Below, one piece after another: positions 26,018 through 35,378 of a stretch of 64,000 nucleotides of DNA; within the stretch, counting starts at the first letter, position 1, and every line of letters begins with the position of its first letter. The stretch is from Marivita sp. (lineage in GTDB: Bacteria; Pseudomonadota; Alphaproteobacteria; Rhodobacterales; Rhodobacteraceae). Below the pieces are notes generated by a model. It had not been told where the DNA came from, made no database searches, and was given only the letters and a program-made list of their open reading frames with translations. The translations under genes and the position numbers were made by a program. Location: positions 124,001 through 188,000 of the forward strand of contig NZ_JALEGT010000055.1 in the NCBI RefSeq assembly GCF_022763305.1, in the 5' to 3' direction.

Positions 26018-26476
26018 ATGAAACTGAGTACCAAAGGACGCTATGCGATGGTCGCTCTCGCCGATATCGCGCTGCAGCCCGAAGGCACGTTGGTGACACT
26101 GGGCGATATTGCCCAGCGGCAGGATATTTCACTGCCCTATCTCGAGCAGTTGTTCGTCAAGCTGCGGCGCGCCGGATTGGTGACGTCGGTACGCGGCCCC
26201 GGTGGCGGGTACCGGCTGGCCAAGGCGGCCAGCGATATTCGCGTGGTCGATGTTCTGGGCGCTGTCGACGAGACGGTGGACGCGATGCACAAGGGGGCGG
26301 GGGCCTCGGGTGGTCTGTCGGGCAGCCGGGCGCAATCCATGACCAACCGGTTGTGGGAAGGTCTGTCGGCGCATGTCTATGTGTTCCTGCACCAGACGCG
26401 CCTGTCGGATGTGGTGGGCAATTCGCTGGCACCCTGTCCGGCGGTGCCGAACCTCTTTGCCGTGGTGGACGAGTGA
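26018..26476 (+). CDS. iscR: Rrf2 family Fe-S regulator IscR
   Basis: Transcription factor controlling Fe-S cluster assembly. From ATG 26018 (MKLSTKGRYAMVAL) the product is 152 aa with an Rrf2 winged helix-turn-helix (DIAQRQDISLPYLEQLFVKL, GPGGGYRL). The three cysteines that hold the cluster in E. coli IscR are absent: residues 90-104 read MHKGAGASGGLSGSR, and the only cysteine is Cys140. This matches the atypical one-cysteine IscR described for Rhodobacter sphaeroides. First gene of the isc-suf operon, behind a strong promoter with an Irr-like box. Confidence 0.95.
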   Translation: MKLSTKGRYAMVALADIALQPEGTLVTLGDIAQRQDISLPYLEQLFVKLRRAGLVTSVRGPGGGYRLAKAASDIRVVDVLGAVDETVDAMHKGAGASGGLSGSRAQSMTNRLWEGLSAHVYVFLHQTRLSDVVGNSLAPCPAVPNLFAVVDE

Positions 26477-26509
26477 TGGGATCGCATTGGCTGCACCAAT
26501 ACGATGGTC

Positions 26510-26575
26510 AGGGGGCGCTGCCCCCTCTTGGCCTGCGGCCAATTCACCCCCGAAGTATTTTTGAACCAGAGAAGC
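26510..26575. repeat. Intergenic hairpin repeat (AAATA-core type) between iscR and nifS
   Basis: Contains two hairpins, AGGGGGC/GCCCCCT (26510-26526) and TTGGCC/GGCCAA (26528-26542), followed by CACCCCCGAAGTATTTTTG and CCAGAGAAGC. On the complementary strand this reads CTTC...CAAAAATACTTCGGGGG then the hairpins, the same layout as the copies at 39257, 43662 and 43828. It fills the 113-nt gap between iscR and the desulfurase and could partly uncouple iscR from the suf genes. Confidence 0.7.
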
Positions 26576-26589
26576 CGGGGGCGGTCTGA

Positions 26590-27633
26590 GTGGGGCGGGT
26601 GTATCTGGATCACAACGCGACCACGCCGCTGCGTCCCGAGGCGCGTGCGGCAATGATCGCGGCGATGGATGTGGTGGGCAATCCGTCCTCGGTCCATGCC
26701 GAGGGGCGCGCGGCAAAGGCGCTTTTGGAGCGTGCGCGGGCGCAGGTGGCGCAGGCGTTCGGCGCGGATGGGGCGGATGTGGTCTTTGTCTCGGGGGCCA
26801 CCGAGGCGGCGGCGCTGGCCTGTGCCGGGCGCGGGCTGGTCGGGGCCGAGATCGAGCATGATGCGGTGCGGGCCTGGATCGATCCGGTGCTGGCGGTGGA
26901 TGCCGCGGGGCAGGTGTCCGTGACCGCGCCGGAGAACACGGCGCTGCAACTGGCCAATTCCGAGACCGGGATCGTGCAGGACCTGCCGCCGGGATTGGCC
27001 GTGGTGGATGCGACGCAGGCCTTTGGCAAGCTGCCCGTGGCCTTCAACTGGCTGGGCTGCGAGATGGCCCTGATTTCGGCGCACAAGCTTGGGGGACCCA
27101 AGGGTGTCGGCGCGTTGGTGATGAAGCGCGGGACCGATCTTGCGGCGCAGATCCGGGGCGGTGGGCAGGAGATGGGCCGCCGGTCCGGGACGGAGAACGT
27201 GATCGGGATTGCCGGATTCGGGGCTGCGGCCGAGGCGGCGGCGCGCGATCTGGATCACGGGATCTGGGATGAGGTGGAAAAACTTAGAAACATTCTAGAT
27301 TCGGCTATTGAGGCTGACGCTAAAGAGACTATTTTTGTCGGGAAAGATGCGAGGCGCCTGCCGAACACGACCTGTTTTGCAACCCCCGGCTGGAAGGGGG
27401 AGACTCAGGTGATGCAGATGGACCTCGCCGGTTTTGCGATCAGCGCCGGGTCCGCCTGTTCGAGCGGCAAGGTGAAGGCCAGCGCGGTGTTGACGGCGCT
27501 GGGGTTCGATACGGCCACCGCCAGCAGCGCGATCCGCGTGTCGCTGGGGCCGCAGACAACCGAAGACGACGTGATGCGGTTTGCCGAAACCTGGCAGGCC
27601 AAACGACAGAAACACCGCGCGCGGGCCGCGTGA
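26590..27633 (+). CDS. Cysteine desulfurase, NifS/IscS type
   Basis: PLP enzyme delivering sulfur from cysteine to cluster assembly. The 347-aa product (GTG start at 26590, YLDHNATTPL) has the PLP lysine Lys166 in SAHKLGGPKG and the mobile-loop catalytic Cys290 in SAGSACSSGK, a group I loop. It is shorter than E. coli IscS (404). The operon also encodes the group II enzyme sufS. Codons 231-250 (27280-27339) are A/T-rich and atypical and contain an Irr-like motif; see that entry. sufB follows after 24 nt. Confidence 0.93.
   Translation: MGRVYLDHNATTPLRPEARAAMIAAMDVVGNPSSVHAEGRAAKALLERARAQVAQAFGADGADVVFVSGATEAAALACAGRGLVGAEIEHDAVRAWIDPVLAVDAAGQVSVTAPENTALQLANSETGIVQDLPPGLAVVDATQAFGKLPVAFNWLGCEMALISAHKLGGPKGVGALVMKRGTDLAAQIRGGGQEMGRRSGTENVIGIAGFGAAAEAAARDLDHGIWDEVEKLRNILDSAIEADAKETIFVGKDARRLPNTTCFATPGWKGETQVMQMDLAGFAISAGSACSSGKVKASAVLTALGFDTATASSAIRVSLGPQTTEDDVMRFAETWQAKRQKHRARAA
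27280..27339. promoter_or_regulatory. A/T-rich patch inside nifS with Irr-like box and possible internal promoters
   Basis: Of 20 codons here, 14 end in A or T, including AGA and CTA, against GC-rich codons on both sides. It contains TTAGAA-ACA-TTCTAG (27284-27298). Read on the minus strand, TAGAATGTTTCTAA matches the iscR -10/Irr box (TAGAATGGTTCTAA) at 13 of 14 bases. A sense promoter candidate, TTGAGG-16 nt-TATTTT (27308-27335), lies about 320 nt before sufB. Internal sense and antisense promoters are reported for the Rhodobacter isc-suf operon; that this patch is one is inference. Confidence 0.55.
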
Positions 27634-27657
27634 GAAACAGGATCAGGGGGCACGAAC

Positions 27658-29181
27658 ATGGCTGCTTTGGATAATGTGACCGTCAAGGAAGGCGTGGATC
27701 AGGAAACCGTCGAAGCGGTGCGCCAGGTCGGTGGCAAGTACAAGTACGGCTGGGACACCGATATCGAGATGGAGTACGCGCCGAAGGGGCTGACCCCGGA
27801 CATCGTACGTCTGATCTCTGAAAAGAACGACGAGCCGGAATGGATGACCGAGTGGCGTCTGCAGGCCTATGAGCGCTGGCTCCAGAAGGAAGAGCCGACG
27901 TGGGCGATGGTTGAATACCCCGAGATCGACTTTCAGGACCAGTATTACTATGCGCGACCCAAAAGCATGGAGACCAAGCCCAAGTCGCTGGACGAGGTCG
28001 ATCCCAAGCTGCTGGCGACCTATGAAAAGCTGGGTATTCCGCTCAAGGAGCAGATGATCCTTGCTGGGGTCGAGGGGGCCGAGGATGCGCCGGCCGAGGG
28101 CCGCAAGGTGGCGGTCGATGCGGTATTCGACTCCGTCTCCGTCGGCACGACCTTCCAGAAGGAACTGAAAGAGGCGGGCGTGATCTTCTGTTCGATCTCG
28201 GAGGCGATCAAGGAGCATCCGGAGCTGGTCAAGAAGTACCTGGGGTCCGTGGTGCCGGTGTCGGACAACTTCTATGCGACACTGAACAGCGCGGTTTTCT
28301 CGGACGGCTCGTTCGTCTACGTCCCGCCGGGGGTGCGCTGCCCGATGGAGCTGTCGACTTATTTCCGGATCAACGCGGAAAACACCGGGCAGTTCGAACG
28401 CACGCTGATCATTGCGGACAAGGGATCCTACGTGTCCTACCTTGAAGGGTGCACAGCGCCGCAGCGCGACACCGCGCAGCTTCATGCGGCGGTGGTCGAG
28501 ATCATCGTCGAGGAAGACGCCGAGGTGAAATATTCCACCGTCCAGAACTGGTATCCGGGTGACGAGAACGGCAAGGGTGGCATCTACAATTTCGTGACCA
28601 AGCGCGCAGACTGCCGGGGCGACCGGGCGAAGGTGATGTGGACACAGGTCGAAACCGGCTCTGCCGTGACGTGGAAATACCCGTCCTGCATCCTGCGCGG
28701 TGATGACAGCCAGGGCGAGTTTTATTCGATCGCCATCGCCAACAACATGCAGCAGGCCGATACCGGCACGAAGATGATCCATCTGGGCAAGAACACCAAG
28801 AGCCGGATCGTGTCGAAAGGCATCAGCGCGGGCAAGGCGCAGAACACCTATCGGGGTCTGGTGTCGATGCACCCGAAGGCCAAGAACAGCCGGAACTATA
28901 CCCAGTGCGACAGCCTGCTGATCGGTGACAAGTGCGGGGCACATACGGTTCCCTATATCGAGGTGAAGAACAACTCGAGCCGAGTCGAACACGAGGCGAC
29001 CACATCCAAGGTGGATGACGATCAGCTGTTCTACTGCCGCCAGCGCGGCATGGACGAGGAAGAGGCCGTGGCGCTTGTCGTCAACGGGTTCTGCCGCGAT
29101 GTGCTGCAGGCGCTGCCGATGGAGTTTGCCATGGAGGCGCAACAGCTTGTGGCGATCTCGCTTGAAGGGTCCGTGGGTTAA
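27658..29181 (+). CDS. sufB: Fe-S cluster scaffold subunit SufB
   Basis: Core of the SufBC2D scaffold, receiving sulfur and iron to build clusters. 507 aa with the conserved SufB blocks [36 protein letters not shown], and the C-terminal beta-helix region [16 protein letters not shown] with the cysteine in [14 protein letters not shown]. Length is normal (E. coli 495). GGGGG precedes ATG 27658. An 8-bp hairpin without T-run follows at 29193. Confidence 0.97.
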   Translation: MAALDNVTVKEGVDQETVEAVRQVGGKYKYGWDTDIEMEYAPKGLTPDIVRLISEKNDEPEWMTEWRLQAYERWLQKEEPTWAMVEYPEIDFQDQYYYARPKSMETKPKSLDEVDPKLLATYEKLGIPLKEQMILAGVEGAEDAPAEGRKVAVDAVFDSVSVGTTFQKELKEAGVIFCSISEAIKEHPELVKKYLGSVVPVSDNFYATLNSAVFSDGSFVYVPPGVRCPMELSTYFRINAENTGQFERTLIIADKGSYVSYLEGCTAPQRDTAQLHAAVVEIIVEEDAEVKYSTVQNWYPGDENGKGGIYNFVTKRADCRGDRAKVMWTQVETGSAVTWKYPSCILRGDDSQGEFYSIAIANNMQQADTGTKMIHLGKNTKSRIVSKGISAGKAQNTYRGLVSMHPKAKNSRNYTQCDSLLIGDKCGAHTVPYIEVKNNSSRVEHEATTSKVDDDQLFYCRQRGMDEEEAVALVVNGFCRDVLQALPMEFAMEAQQLVAISLEGSVG

Positions 29182-29192
29182 GGAGAGCCGGG

Positions 29193-29211
29193 GCGGACCA
29201 CACTGGTCCGC
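29193..29211. other. Hairpin after sufB
   Basis: GCGGACCA (29193-29200) pairs perfectly with TGGTCCGC (29204-29211) around a 3-nt loop, 11 nt after the sufB stop. Without a T-run it is more likely an mRNA-stability or processing element than a terminator. Confidence 0.5.
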
Positions 29212-29226
29212 GCCGCAAGACATGCC

Positions 29227-29406
29227 ATGCCGATCTCCTCGATCCTGATCACGTCAGTTGTGACCGGTGTGTTCTGCGCGGTGTTTGCAGTGGTGGTGGA
29301 TGCGGTGACCGACGCGCTGGCCATGTGGATGGCGATTGCACTGGCTTTTGCGTCCGGATTTCTGGGGTCGCTGTTTGCGCAGCTTGTATTGAAGAGGAAG
29401 ACATGA
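29227..29406 (+). CDS. Small membrane protein, 59 aa, in the suf operon
   Basis: Unnamed. ATG 29227 opens a 59-codon frame ending at TGA 29404-29406. It begins [16 protein letters not shown] and consists of two hydrophobic segments, about residues 5-25 and 33-52, ending in KRKT, so a two-span membrane hairpin with a basic cytoplasmic tail is likely. The stop overlaps the YbjQ start by 4 nt (ATGA), strong evidence that it is translated and coupled. Function unknown. Confidence 0.65.
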   Translation: MPISSILITSVVTGVFCAVFAVVVDAVTDALAMWMAIALAFASGFLGSLFAQLVLKRKT

Positions 29407-29723
29407 TCATCACGACGACCAACAGCATCGAAGGCCAGAAGATCCTTGAATACAAGGGGATCGTGGTGGGTGAGGCGATCATGGGGGCCAATGTGGTCCG
29501 GGACGTTTTCGCGTCGATCACCGACATCGTCGGAGGCCGGTCGGGCGCTTATGAGGCCAAGCTGCAGGACGCGCGCGATGTGGCGATGCGCGAGTTGGAA
29601 CAGCGGGCGCTGGCGCTTGGGGCCAATGCGGTTGTGGGCGTCGATCTGGATTACGAAGTGGTCGGCAATTCGATGCTGATGGTGTCGGCAAGCGGCACCG
29701 CCGTGCTGACCGATCGCGGCTAG
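29403..29723 (+). CDS. YbjQ/UPF0145 family protein
   Basis: Homopentameric small protein family sometimes listed as heavy-metal-binding; biochemical role not established. The 106-aa product has the family blocks [32 protein letters not shown] and [18 protein letters not shown] 29403 follows GAAGAGGAAG and overlaps the 59-aa membrane-protein stop by 4 nt; sufC begins 63 nt later. Its position inside the suf operon suggests a link to metal or membrane handling, which is inference. Confidence 0.9.
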   Translation: MIITTTNSIEGQKILEYKGIVVGEAIMGANVVRDVFASITDIVGGRSGAYEAKLQDARDVAMRELEQRALALGANAVVGVDLDYEVVGNSMLMVSASGTAVLTDRG

Positions 29724-29786
29724 ACCGGGTTTACAGAAGAGATACAGCCCGCCGGGGTGGGCAAGTGACTGGAAAAGGGCAAGAAC

Positions 29787-30541
<755 letters not shown>

Positions 30542-30542
<1 letters not shown>

Positions 30543-31819
30543 TGGCGTTGCCGCAGATCAAACAGGACGCCACGGACGCGCGGTTGGCCGCGCTTGAGAT
30601 GCCCCAGGGCGGCTGGGCGCAGGCGGCGCGCGAAGACGCGATTGCGCGGGTGCGCAGCATGGGTCTGCCAAGCGGTCGGGACGAGTATTGGAAATACACG
30701 CGCCCGGACACTCTGGTGCAGCCCGAGGCCCCCAAGGCAGCCCTTCTCGAAACCGACGAAGCGCCGATCTTCGGCGAGGTGGACCGGCTCAAGATCGTGT
30801 TCATCGACGGTGTGTTCAGCGCCGAGGAGTCGGATGATCTCGCGATGGAGCATGTCAGCATCGACCGTCTGGCCGATGCGCGGGACATTCACTGGGCCAA
30901 GGACGTCTATGGCGTGCTTGAAGCCCGCGGGCAATCTCCGGTGCAGCGCCCCTTGGCGGCGCTGAACACGGCGTTCGCCACCGATGGGCTGCTGATCCAT
31001 GTCACGGGCACCGCGCCCAAGCCGATCAGCCTGATTTATCGCCATGAATCAGAGGTTTCTGATGCGATCCTCCACCATGTCGTGAAGATCGACGCAGGTG
31101 CCGAACTGACGCTGCTGGAGAACGGCCCGGCTGCGGCGCGCTTCAACAAGTGCATGGAGGTCGAGATCGCGGATGGCGGTACGTTCCACCATGTCCGTGC
31201 ACAGGGGCGTGACCATGAACGTCGTGCCGTGACGGCCATTTTCACCCGGTTGGGTGAGGAATCGGTGTTCAAGTCCTTCACCCTGACGGCCAACGGTGTG
31301 CTGACGCGGAACGAATGCGTGATCGAGCTGACCGGCGACAATGCGACCGCGCACGTGGCCGGGGCCTGTGTGGGTGACGGCGACTTCCACCATGACGACA
31401 CGGTGTTCATCACCCATGACGCGCTGAACTGCGAAAGCCGTCAGGTGTTCAAGAAAGTGCTGCGCAACGGTGCAACGGGCGTATTCCAGGGGAAAATCCT
31501 TGTGAAGGAAGGCGCGCAGAAGACCGACGGCTACCAGATCAGCCAGTCGCTGCTGCTGGACGAGGACAGCCAGTTCCTCGCCAAGCCGGAGCTTGAAATC
31601 TACGCGGACGACGTGGCCTGTTCGCACGGCTCGACATCCGGTGCGATCGACGAGGAGGGCCTTTTCTACCTGCGCTCGCGCGGGATCGAAGAGGGGCCGG
31701 CGACGGACCTGCTCACCATCGCCTTCCTTGCCGAAGCCGTCATGGAGATCGAGGACGAAGCCCTGCAGGACGAGATCAACGGCCGTGTCGAGGCGTGGCT
31801 GTCACGGCGGCGCGGCTGA
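30542..31819 (+). CDS. sufD: Fe-S assembly protein SufD
   Basis: SufB paralogue that pairs with it in SufBC2D. The 425-aa product has the beta-helix core with SSFT-like strands and the conserved C-terminal end YADDVACSHGSTSGAIDEEGLFYLRSRG (listed here in parts: YADDVACSHGSTSG, then EEGLFYLRSRG), including the functional His in the SHGST segment. I take ATG 30542, overlapping the sufC stop by 1 nt; a GTG one codon earlier is possible. Confidence 0.95.
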
Positions 31820-31825
31820 GCGGAG

Positions 31826-32314
31826 ATGCCCTTCACGCAGGATATCGCGGCCACGTATCGCGGGCCGGGCAAGGTTGTGCGCCGTCTGGTGAATGCCGGA
31901 CAGCGCGAGGACCGGGCCTTGGCCATCCTGATGGGGGCCTGTGCGATCCTGTTCATTGCCCGATGGCCTGCCTTGGCGCGTCAGGCGCATCTGGAAGGGC
32001 TTGAACTGAACATGCTGTTGGGCGGCACGCTCATGGCGACGCTGTTCCTGGCCCCGTTGCTGTTCTACGCGCTGGCCTTTGTGGCGCATCTGATCGCGCG
32101 GGCGGTTGGCGGCAAAGGTCCGTCCTTCAATGCACGGATTGCCCTGTTCTGGAGTCTCTTGGCCTCGTCCCCGCTGATCCTGCTGAACGGGCTGGTGGCT
32201 GGCTATATCGGCGCGGGCATTCAGTTGACCATCGTGGGTCTGATCTGGTTCTGCGTGTTCATGTGGTTCTGGATCGCGGGCATGCTGTCCGTGTATCGCG
32301 GAGGCGCTGCGTGA
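31826..32314 (+). CDS. Yip1-like integral membrane protein, 162 aa
   Basis: Polytopic membrane protein of the Yip1-like domain type, role unknown. An N-terminal cytoplasmic segment (MPFTQDIAATYRGPGKVVRRL) precedes about four hydrophobic helices, around residues 31-47, 63-90, 106-130 and 136-155. It starts 6 nt after sufD and overlaps the next membrane gene by 4 nt. Such genes occur in the suf operons of related bacteria, as far as I recall, but no function in cluster assembly is established. Confidence 0.8.
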   Translation: MPFTQDIAATYRGPGKVVRRLVNAGQREDRALAILMGACAILFIARWPALARQAHLEGLELNMLLGGTLMATLFLAPLLFYALAFVAHLIARAVGGKGPSFNARIALFWSLLASSPLILLNGLVAGYIGAGIQLTIVGLIWFCVFMWFWIAGMLSVYRGGAA

Positions 32315-32901
32315 CGATTGCGGGGTTCTTCCGGCTGGCGGTGAACACCGTTGTCGCCCCGCGCGATGTCGCCCGGCTGCTTCTGGCGATGAACCTGCCG
32401 TCGCAGGCGCTCTGGCTGGCCTTTGCGCTGGTGATCGTGCTCAACACGCTGATGTTCTCGGTCTCGCTGTTGCTGGTTCCGGCGGATGATATGTTCGGCC
32501 CGGTGCTCGCCAGCCCGACCGTGTTCGGCACCATGTTGGGCCTCTCGGTCGGCGCTTTGATCGTGGCGGTGACCCTGTGCGGTCGTCCGCTGGGCGGTAC
32601 GGCAAGCTTTGCGCAGATCGCCATTCTGGTGATCTGGCTGCAGGCGTTGCGGGTCCTGATGCAGGGCGTGGTGGCCGTGCTGGGGCCGGTGAGCCTGTTC
32701 CTGTCGGGGGTCGTGATCAGTGCCGCGTCGGTGCTGGGCATCTGGATCTTCGTCAATTTCATTGATGTGGCCCATGAGACCGGCAGCCTGCTGCGCGCAG
32801 GTTTGGTCTTGTTGCTGGCCGTTGTCGGCATGATGCTGGGGCTGAGTCTGATCTTCAGCCTTCTTGGCGTCCAGACCGGAGGAATACCTGGATATGTATG
32901 A
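32311..32901 (+). CDS. Yip1-like integral membrane protein, 196 aa
   Basis: Second membrane protein between sufD and sufS. I place the start at GTG 32311, overlapping the preceding stop by 4 nt (GTGA); an in-frame ATG at 32263 would overlap by 52 nt. The product begins MTIAGFFRLAVNTVVAPRDV, then has about five hydrophobic helices. The repeated 'domain then APRDVARLLLAMNLP' entry helix is typical of bacterial Yip1-like proteins. It overlaps sufS by 8 nt. The two genes probably form a membrane pair; role unknown. Confidence 0.78.
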   Translation: MTIAGFFRLAVNTVVAPRDVARLLLAMNLPSQALWLAFALVIVLNTLMFSVSLLLVPADDMFGPVLASPTVFGTMLGLSVGALIVAVTLCGRPLGGTASFAQIAILVIWLQALRVLMQGVVAVLGPVSLFLSGVVISAASVLGIWIFVNFIDVAHETGSLLRAGLVLLLAVVGMMLGLSLIFSLLGVQTGGIPGYV

Positions 32902-34114
32902 CGTCACCGAGATCCGCCGCGATTTCCCGATCCTGTCGCGCGAGGTGAATGGCAAGCCGCTGGTCTATCTCGACAACGGGGCCAGCGCGCAGAAGCCTCA
33001 GGTGGTGATCGACGCGATCACCCGCGCCTATGCCGAGGAATACGCCAACGTCCATCGCGGGCTGCATTACCTGTCGAATCTCGCGACCGAAAAGTACGAG
33101 AGCACGCGGGGGGTGATCGCCAAGTTCCTTGGTGTGAAGGACGAAGACGAGATCGTCATGAACACCGGCACCACGATGGGGATCAACACCGTGGCTTATG
33201 GCTGGGGGATGCCGAACCTGCAGGCGGGGGACGAGATCATCCTGTCGGTGATGGAGCATCACGCCAATATCGTGCCCTGGCATTTCCTGCGCGAACGTCA
33301 GGGTGTGGTGATCAAGTGGGTCGATGTGGACAGCACCGGCTATCTGGACCCGCAGGCGGTGATCGACGCGATGGGGCCAAAGACCAAGCTGGTCGCGGTC
33401 ACGCATCTGTCCAACGTGCTGGGCACGGTTGTCGATGTGAAAACCATCTGCGAGGCCGCGCGGGAGCGTGGGATTGCCACGCTGGTCGATGGATCTCAGG
33501 CGGCGGTGCACATGCCCGTCAATGTCGAGGAGATCGGCTGCGATTTCTACGCCATCACGGGGCACAAGCTGTACGGTCCTTCGGGGTCTGGTGCAATTTA
33601 CATGCGCAAGGCGCGGATGGCCGAGATGCAGCCTTTCCTTGGCGGTGGGGACATGATCCGCGAGGTCCACAAGGACGAGATCACCTGGAACGACGCGCCG
33701 ATGATGTTCGAGGCGGGCACTCCCGGCATCGTGCAGCAGATCGGGCTTGGTGTCGCGCTCGACTACATGATGGGGATCGGGATGGAGAACATCGCGGCCC
33801 ACGAGAAAAAGCTGCGCGACTATGCTCGCGCGCGTCTGGACGGCCTGAATTGGCTGCAAGTGCAGGGTACAACGCCTGACAAGGCGGCAATCTTCAGTTT
33901 CACGTTGGATGGCGCCGCGCATGCGCATGACATCTCGACCATTCTGGACAAGAAAGGGGTCGCGGTGCGGGCGGGGCAGCATTGCACCGGGCCGCTGATG
34001 GAACATCTGGGCCTGACCGCCACCTGCCGCGCCTCGTTCGGGATGTACAACACGGAAGAAGAAGTGGACATATTGGTGGATGCGCTCGAACTGGCGCATG
34101 ATCTATTTGCCTGA
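32894..34114 (+). CDS. sufS: Cysteine desulfurase SufS
   Basis: Group II cysteine desulfurase supplying persulfide to the SUF scaffold. From ATG 32894 (MYDVTEIRRDFPIL) the product is 406 aa, exactly the E. coli length, with PLP Lys225 in ITGHKLYGPSG and catalytic Cys364 in RAGQHCTGPL. A GGAGGA ribosome site precedes this ATG by 10 nt, which decides it over an ATG 30 nt upstream. No sufE or sufU is next to it; a sulfur-acceptor gene must lie elsewhere. Confidence 0.96.
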   Translation: MYDVTEIRRDFPILSREVNGKPLVYLDNGASAQKPQVVIDAITRAYAEEYANVHRGLHYLSNLATEKYESTRGVIAKFLGVKDEDEIVMNTGTTMGINTVAYGWGMPNLQAGDEIILSVMEHHANIVPWHFLRERQGVVIKWVDVDSTGYLDPQAVIDAMGPKTKLVAVTHLSNVLGTVVDVKTICEAARERGIATLVDGSQAAVHMPVNVEEIGCDFYAITGHKLYGPSGSGAIYMRKARMAEMQPFLGGGDMIREVHKDEITWNDAPMMFEAGTPGIVQQIGLGVALDYMMGIGMENIAAHEKKLRDYARARLDGLNWLQVQGTTPDKAAIFSFTLDGAAHAHDISTILDKKGVAVRAGQHCTGPLMEHLGLTATCRASFGMYNTEEEVDILVDALELAHDLFA

Positions 34115-34128
34115 ACTGGGGGGAGAGA

Positions 34129-34557
34129 ATGGCAAACCTATCGCTGCGCCGCGCGCGCACCATCATCCGGAAGACGCTTGAAGCGGGGCGTGCAGCGGAC
34201 ATGAAACCGCTGTCGGTCATCGTGCTGGACGCGGGCGGCAATGTGCAGGCGTTCGAGCGCGAAGACGGCGCAAGCCCGGGTCGCTTCCAGATCGCCCATG
34301 CCAAGGCCTATGGGTCGGTCATGCTGGGCATGGCGGGCGGCGCGCAGAAAAAACGCGCGGAGGAACAGTCCTATTTCATCACCGCTGCCGGTGCGGCCCT
34401 TGGCGGGCATATGGTGCCGGTGCCGGGGGGAGTTCTGGTGCGGGACGCAAAAGGCGCGATCCTTGCCGCCGTGGGCGTGACAGGCGACACCTCGGACAAC
34501 GATGCAGCTGCCGCCAAGGCCGGGATCGAAGCGGTGGGTCTGACCGCCGAAATATAA
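34129..34557 (+). CDS. GlcG/HbpS family (DUF336) protein
   Basis: Small alpha-beta protein family that includes heme-binding HbpS and GlcG; true ligand here unknown. The 142 aa show LSLRRARTIIRKTLE, the PLSVIVLDAGGNVQAFEREDG strands (two parts: PLSVIVLDAGG and NVQAFERED), GRFQIAHAKAYGSV and the Gly-rich GGHMVPVPGGVLVRD. It begins 14 nt after sufS with GGGGAG upstream, in the slot where related operons often carry SufT or an A-type carrier. No signal peptide, so cytoplasmic. Confidence 0.88.
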   Translation: MANLSLRRARTIIRKTLEAGRAADMKPLSVIVLDAGGNVQAFEREDGASPGRFQIAHAKAYGSVMLGMAGGAQKKRAEEQSYFITAAGAALGGHMVPVPGGVLVRDAKGAILAAVGVTGDTSDNDAAAAKAGIEAVGLTAEI

Positions 34558-34568
34558 GGAACAGCATC

Positions 34569-35351
34569 ATGGCGCGGCCCGTCGTCGGCATCATCGGCAA
34601 CCAGCATCTGATCAACGATCAGTATCCCGCGCATGCGGGCGGGTCGATGAACTCGGAAGCGGTGGCCAAGGTGGCCGAGTGCCTGCCGCTTCTGGTGCCC
34701 GCCGATCCGCGCTTTCTGTCGGTCGAGGAACTGCTCGAGGTGTGCGACGGGTTCCTGCTGACCGGCGGGCGGCCCAATGTGCATCCCGAGGAATATGGCG
34801 AGACCGCCACCGAGGCGCATGGCGCGTTCGACCGGGCGCGCGATGCGATCACGCTGCCGCTGGTGCGGGCCTGCGTGGAGCGGGGTCAGCCGTTTCTGGG
34901 CATCTGTCGGGGCTTTCAGGAAGTGAACGTCGCCATGGGTGGCACCTTGCACCCCGAGATCCGGGATTTGCCGGGGCGGATGAACCACCGGATGCCGCCG
35001 GATGGTACGCTGGAGGAAAAGTTCGCCCTGCGCCATGTGGTGACGCTGCAGGAGGGCGGTGTGTTCCATCGCCTGTTCGGATCGACCGAGGTGATGACGA
35101 ATACGCTGCACGGGCAGGGGATCAAGACGCCGGGCGCGCGGATCGTGATCGAAGGCCACGCGCCCGATGGCACGCCCGAGGCGACCTATGTGAAGGACGC
35201 GCCGGGTTTTACCCTGTCGGTGCAATGGCACCCGGAATGGGACGCGGCCAATGACCCGGTGTCGCGGCCGCTGTTCCAGGCCTTTGGCGACGCGGTGCGG
35301 GCCTGGGCACAGGGAGACGTGGTGGGCGGACACCGCGTCGACGCGGTGTAA
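34569..35351 (+). CDS. Gamma-glutamyl-gamma-aminobutyrate hydrolase family (C26) protein
   Basis: Class I glutamine-amidotransferase-like peptidase, as PuuD, cleaving gamma-glutamyl amides. The 260 aa have GFLLTGGRPNVHPEEYG, the nucleophile elbow FLGICRGFQEVNVA with its Cys, and the His in SVQWHPEWD. Starts 11 nt after the DUF336 gene, so it is likely the last gene of the isc-suf transcript. Its stop touches a perfect 20-bp palindrome. Confidence 0.9.
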   Translation: MARPVVGIIGNQHLINDQYPAHAGGSMNSEAVAKVAECLPLLVPADPRFLSVEELLEVCDGFLLTGGRPNVHPEEYGETATEAHGAFDRARDAITLPLVRACVERGQPFLGICRGFQEVNVAMGGTLHPEIRDLPGRMNHRMPPDGTLEEKFALRHVVTLQEGGVFHRLFGSTEVMTNTLHGQGIKTPGARIVIEGHAPDGTPEATYVKDAPGFTLSVQWHPEWDAANDPVSRPLFQAFGDAVRAWAQGDVVGGHRVDAV

Positions 35352-35370
35352 GTCTCCGTCGACGGAGACT
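35351..35370. repeat. Perfect 20-bp palindrome (GTCGAC centre) between convergent genes
   Basis: AGTCTCCGTC followed by its complement GACGGAGACT. Its first base is the last base of the stop codon before it, and the convergent kynU stop is at 35379. It belongs with the other perfect palindromes with CGTCGACG or CGTACG centres in this window (4749, 23453, 39331). No T-run; possibly a two-way terminator or processing site. Confidence 0.75.
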
Positions 35371-35378
35371 CTCGCGCT

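Noticed and set aside
27643-29223. 526-codon minus-strand frame opposite sufB
   Set aside because: sufB is certain; the antisense frame shows no recognisable domain.
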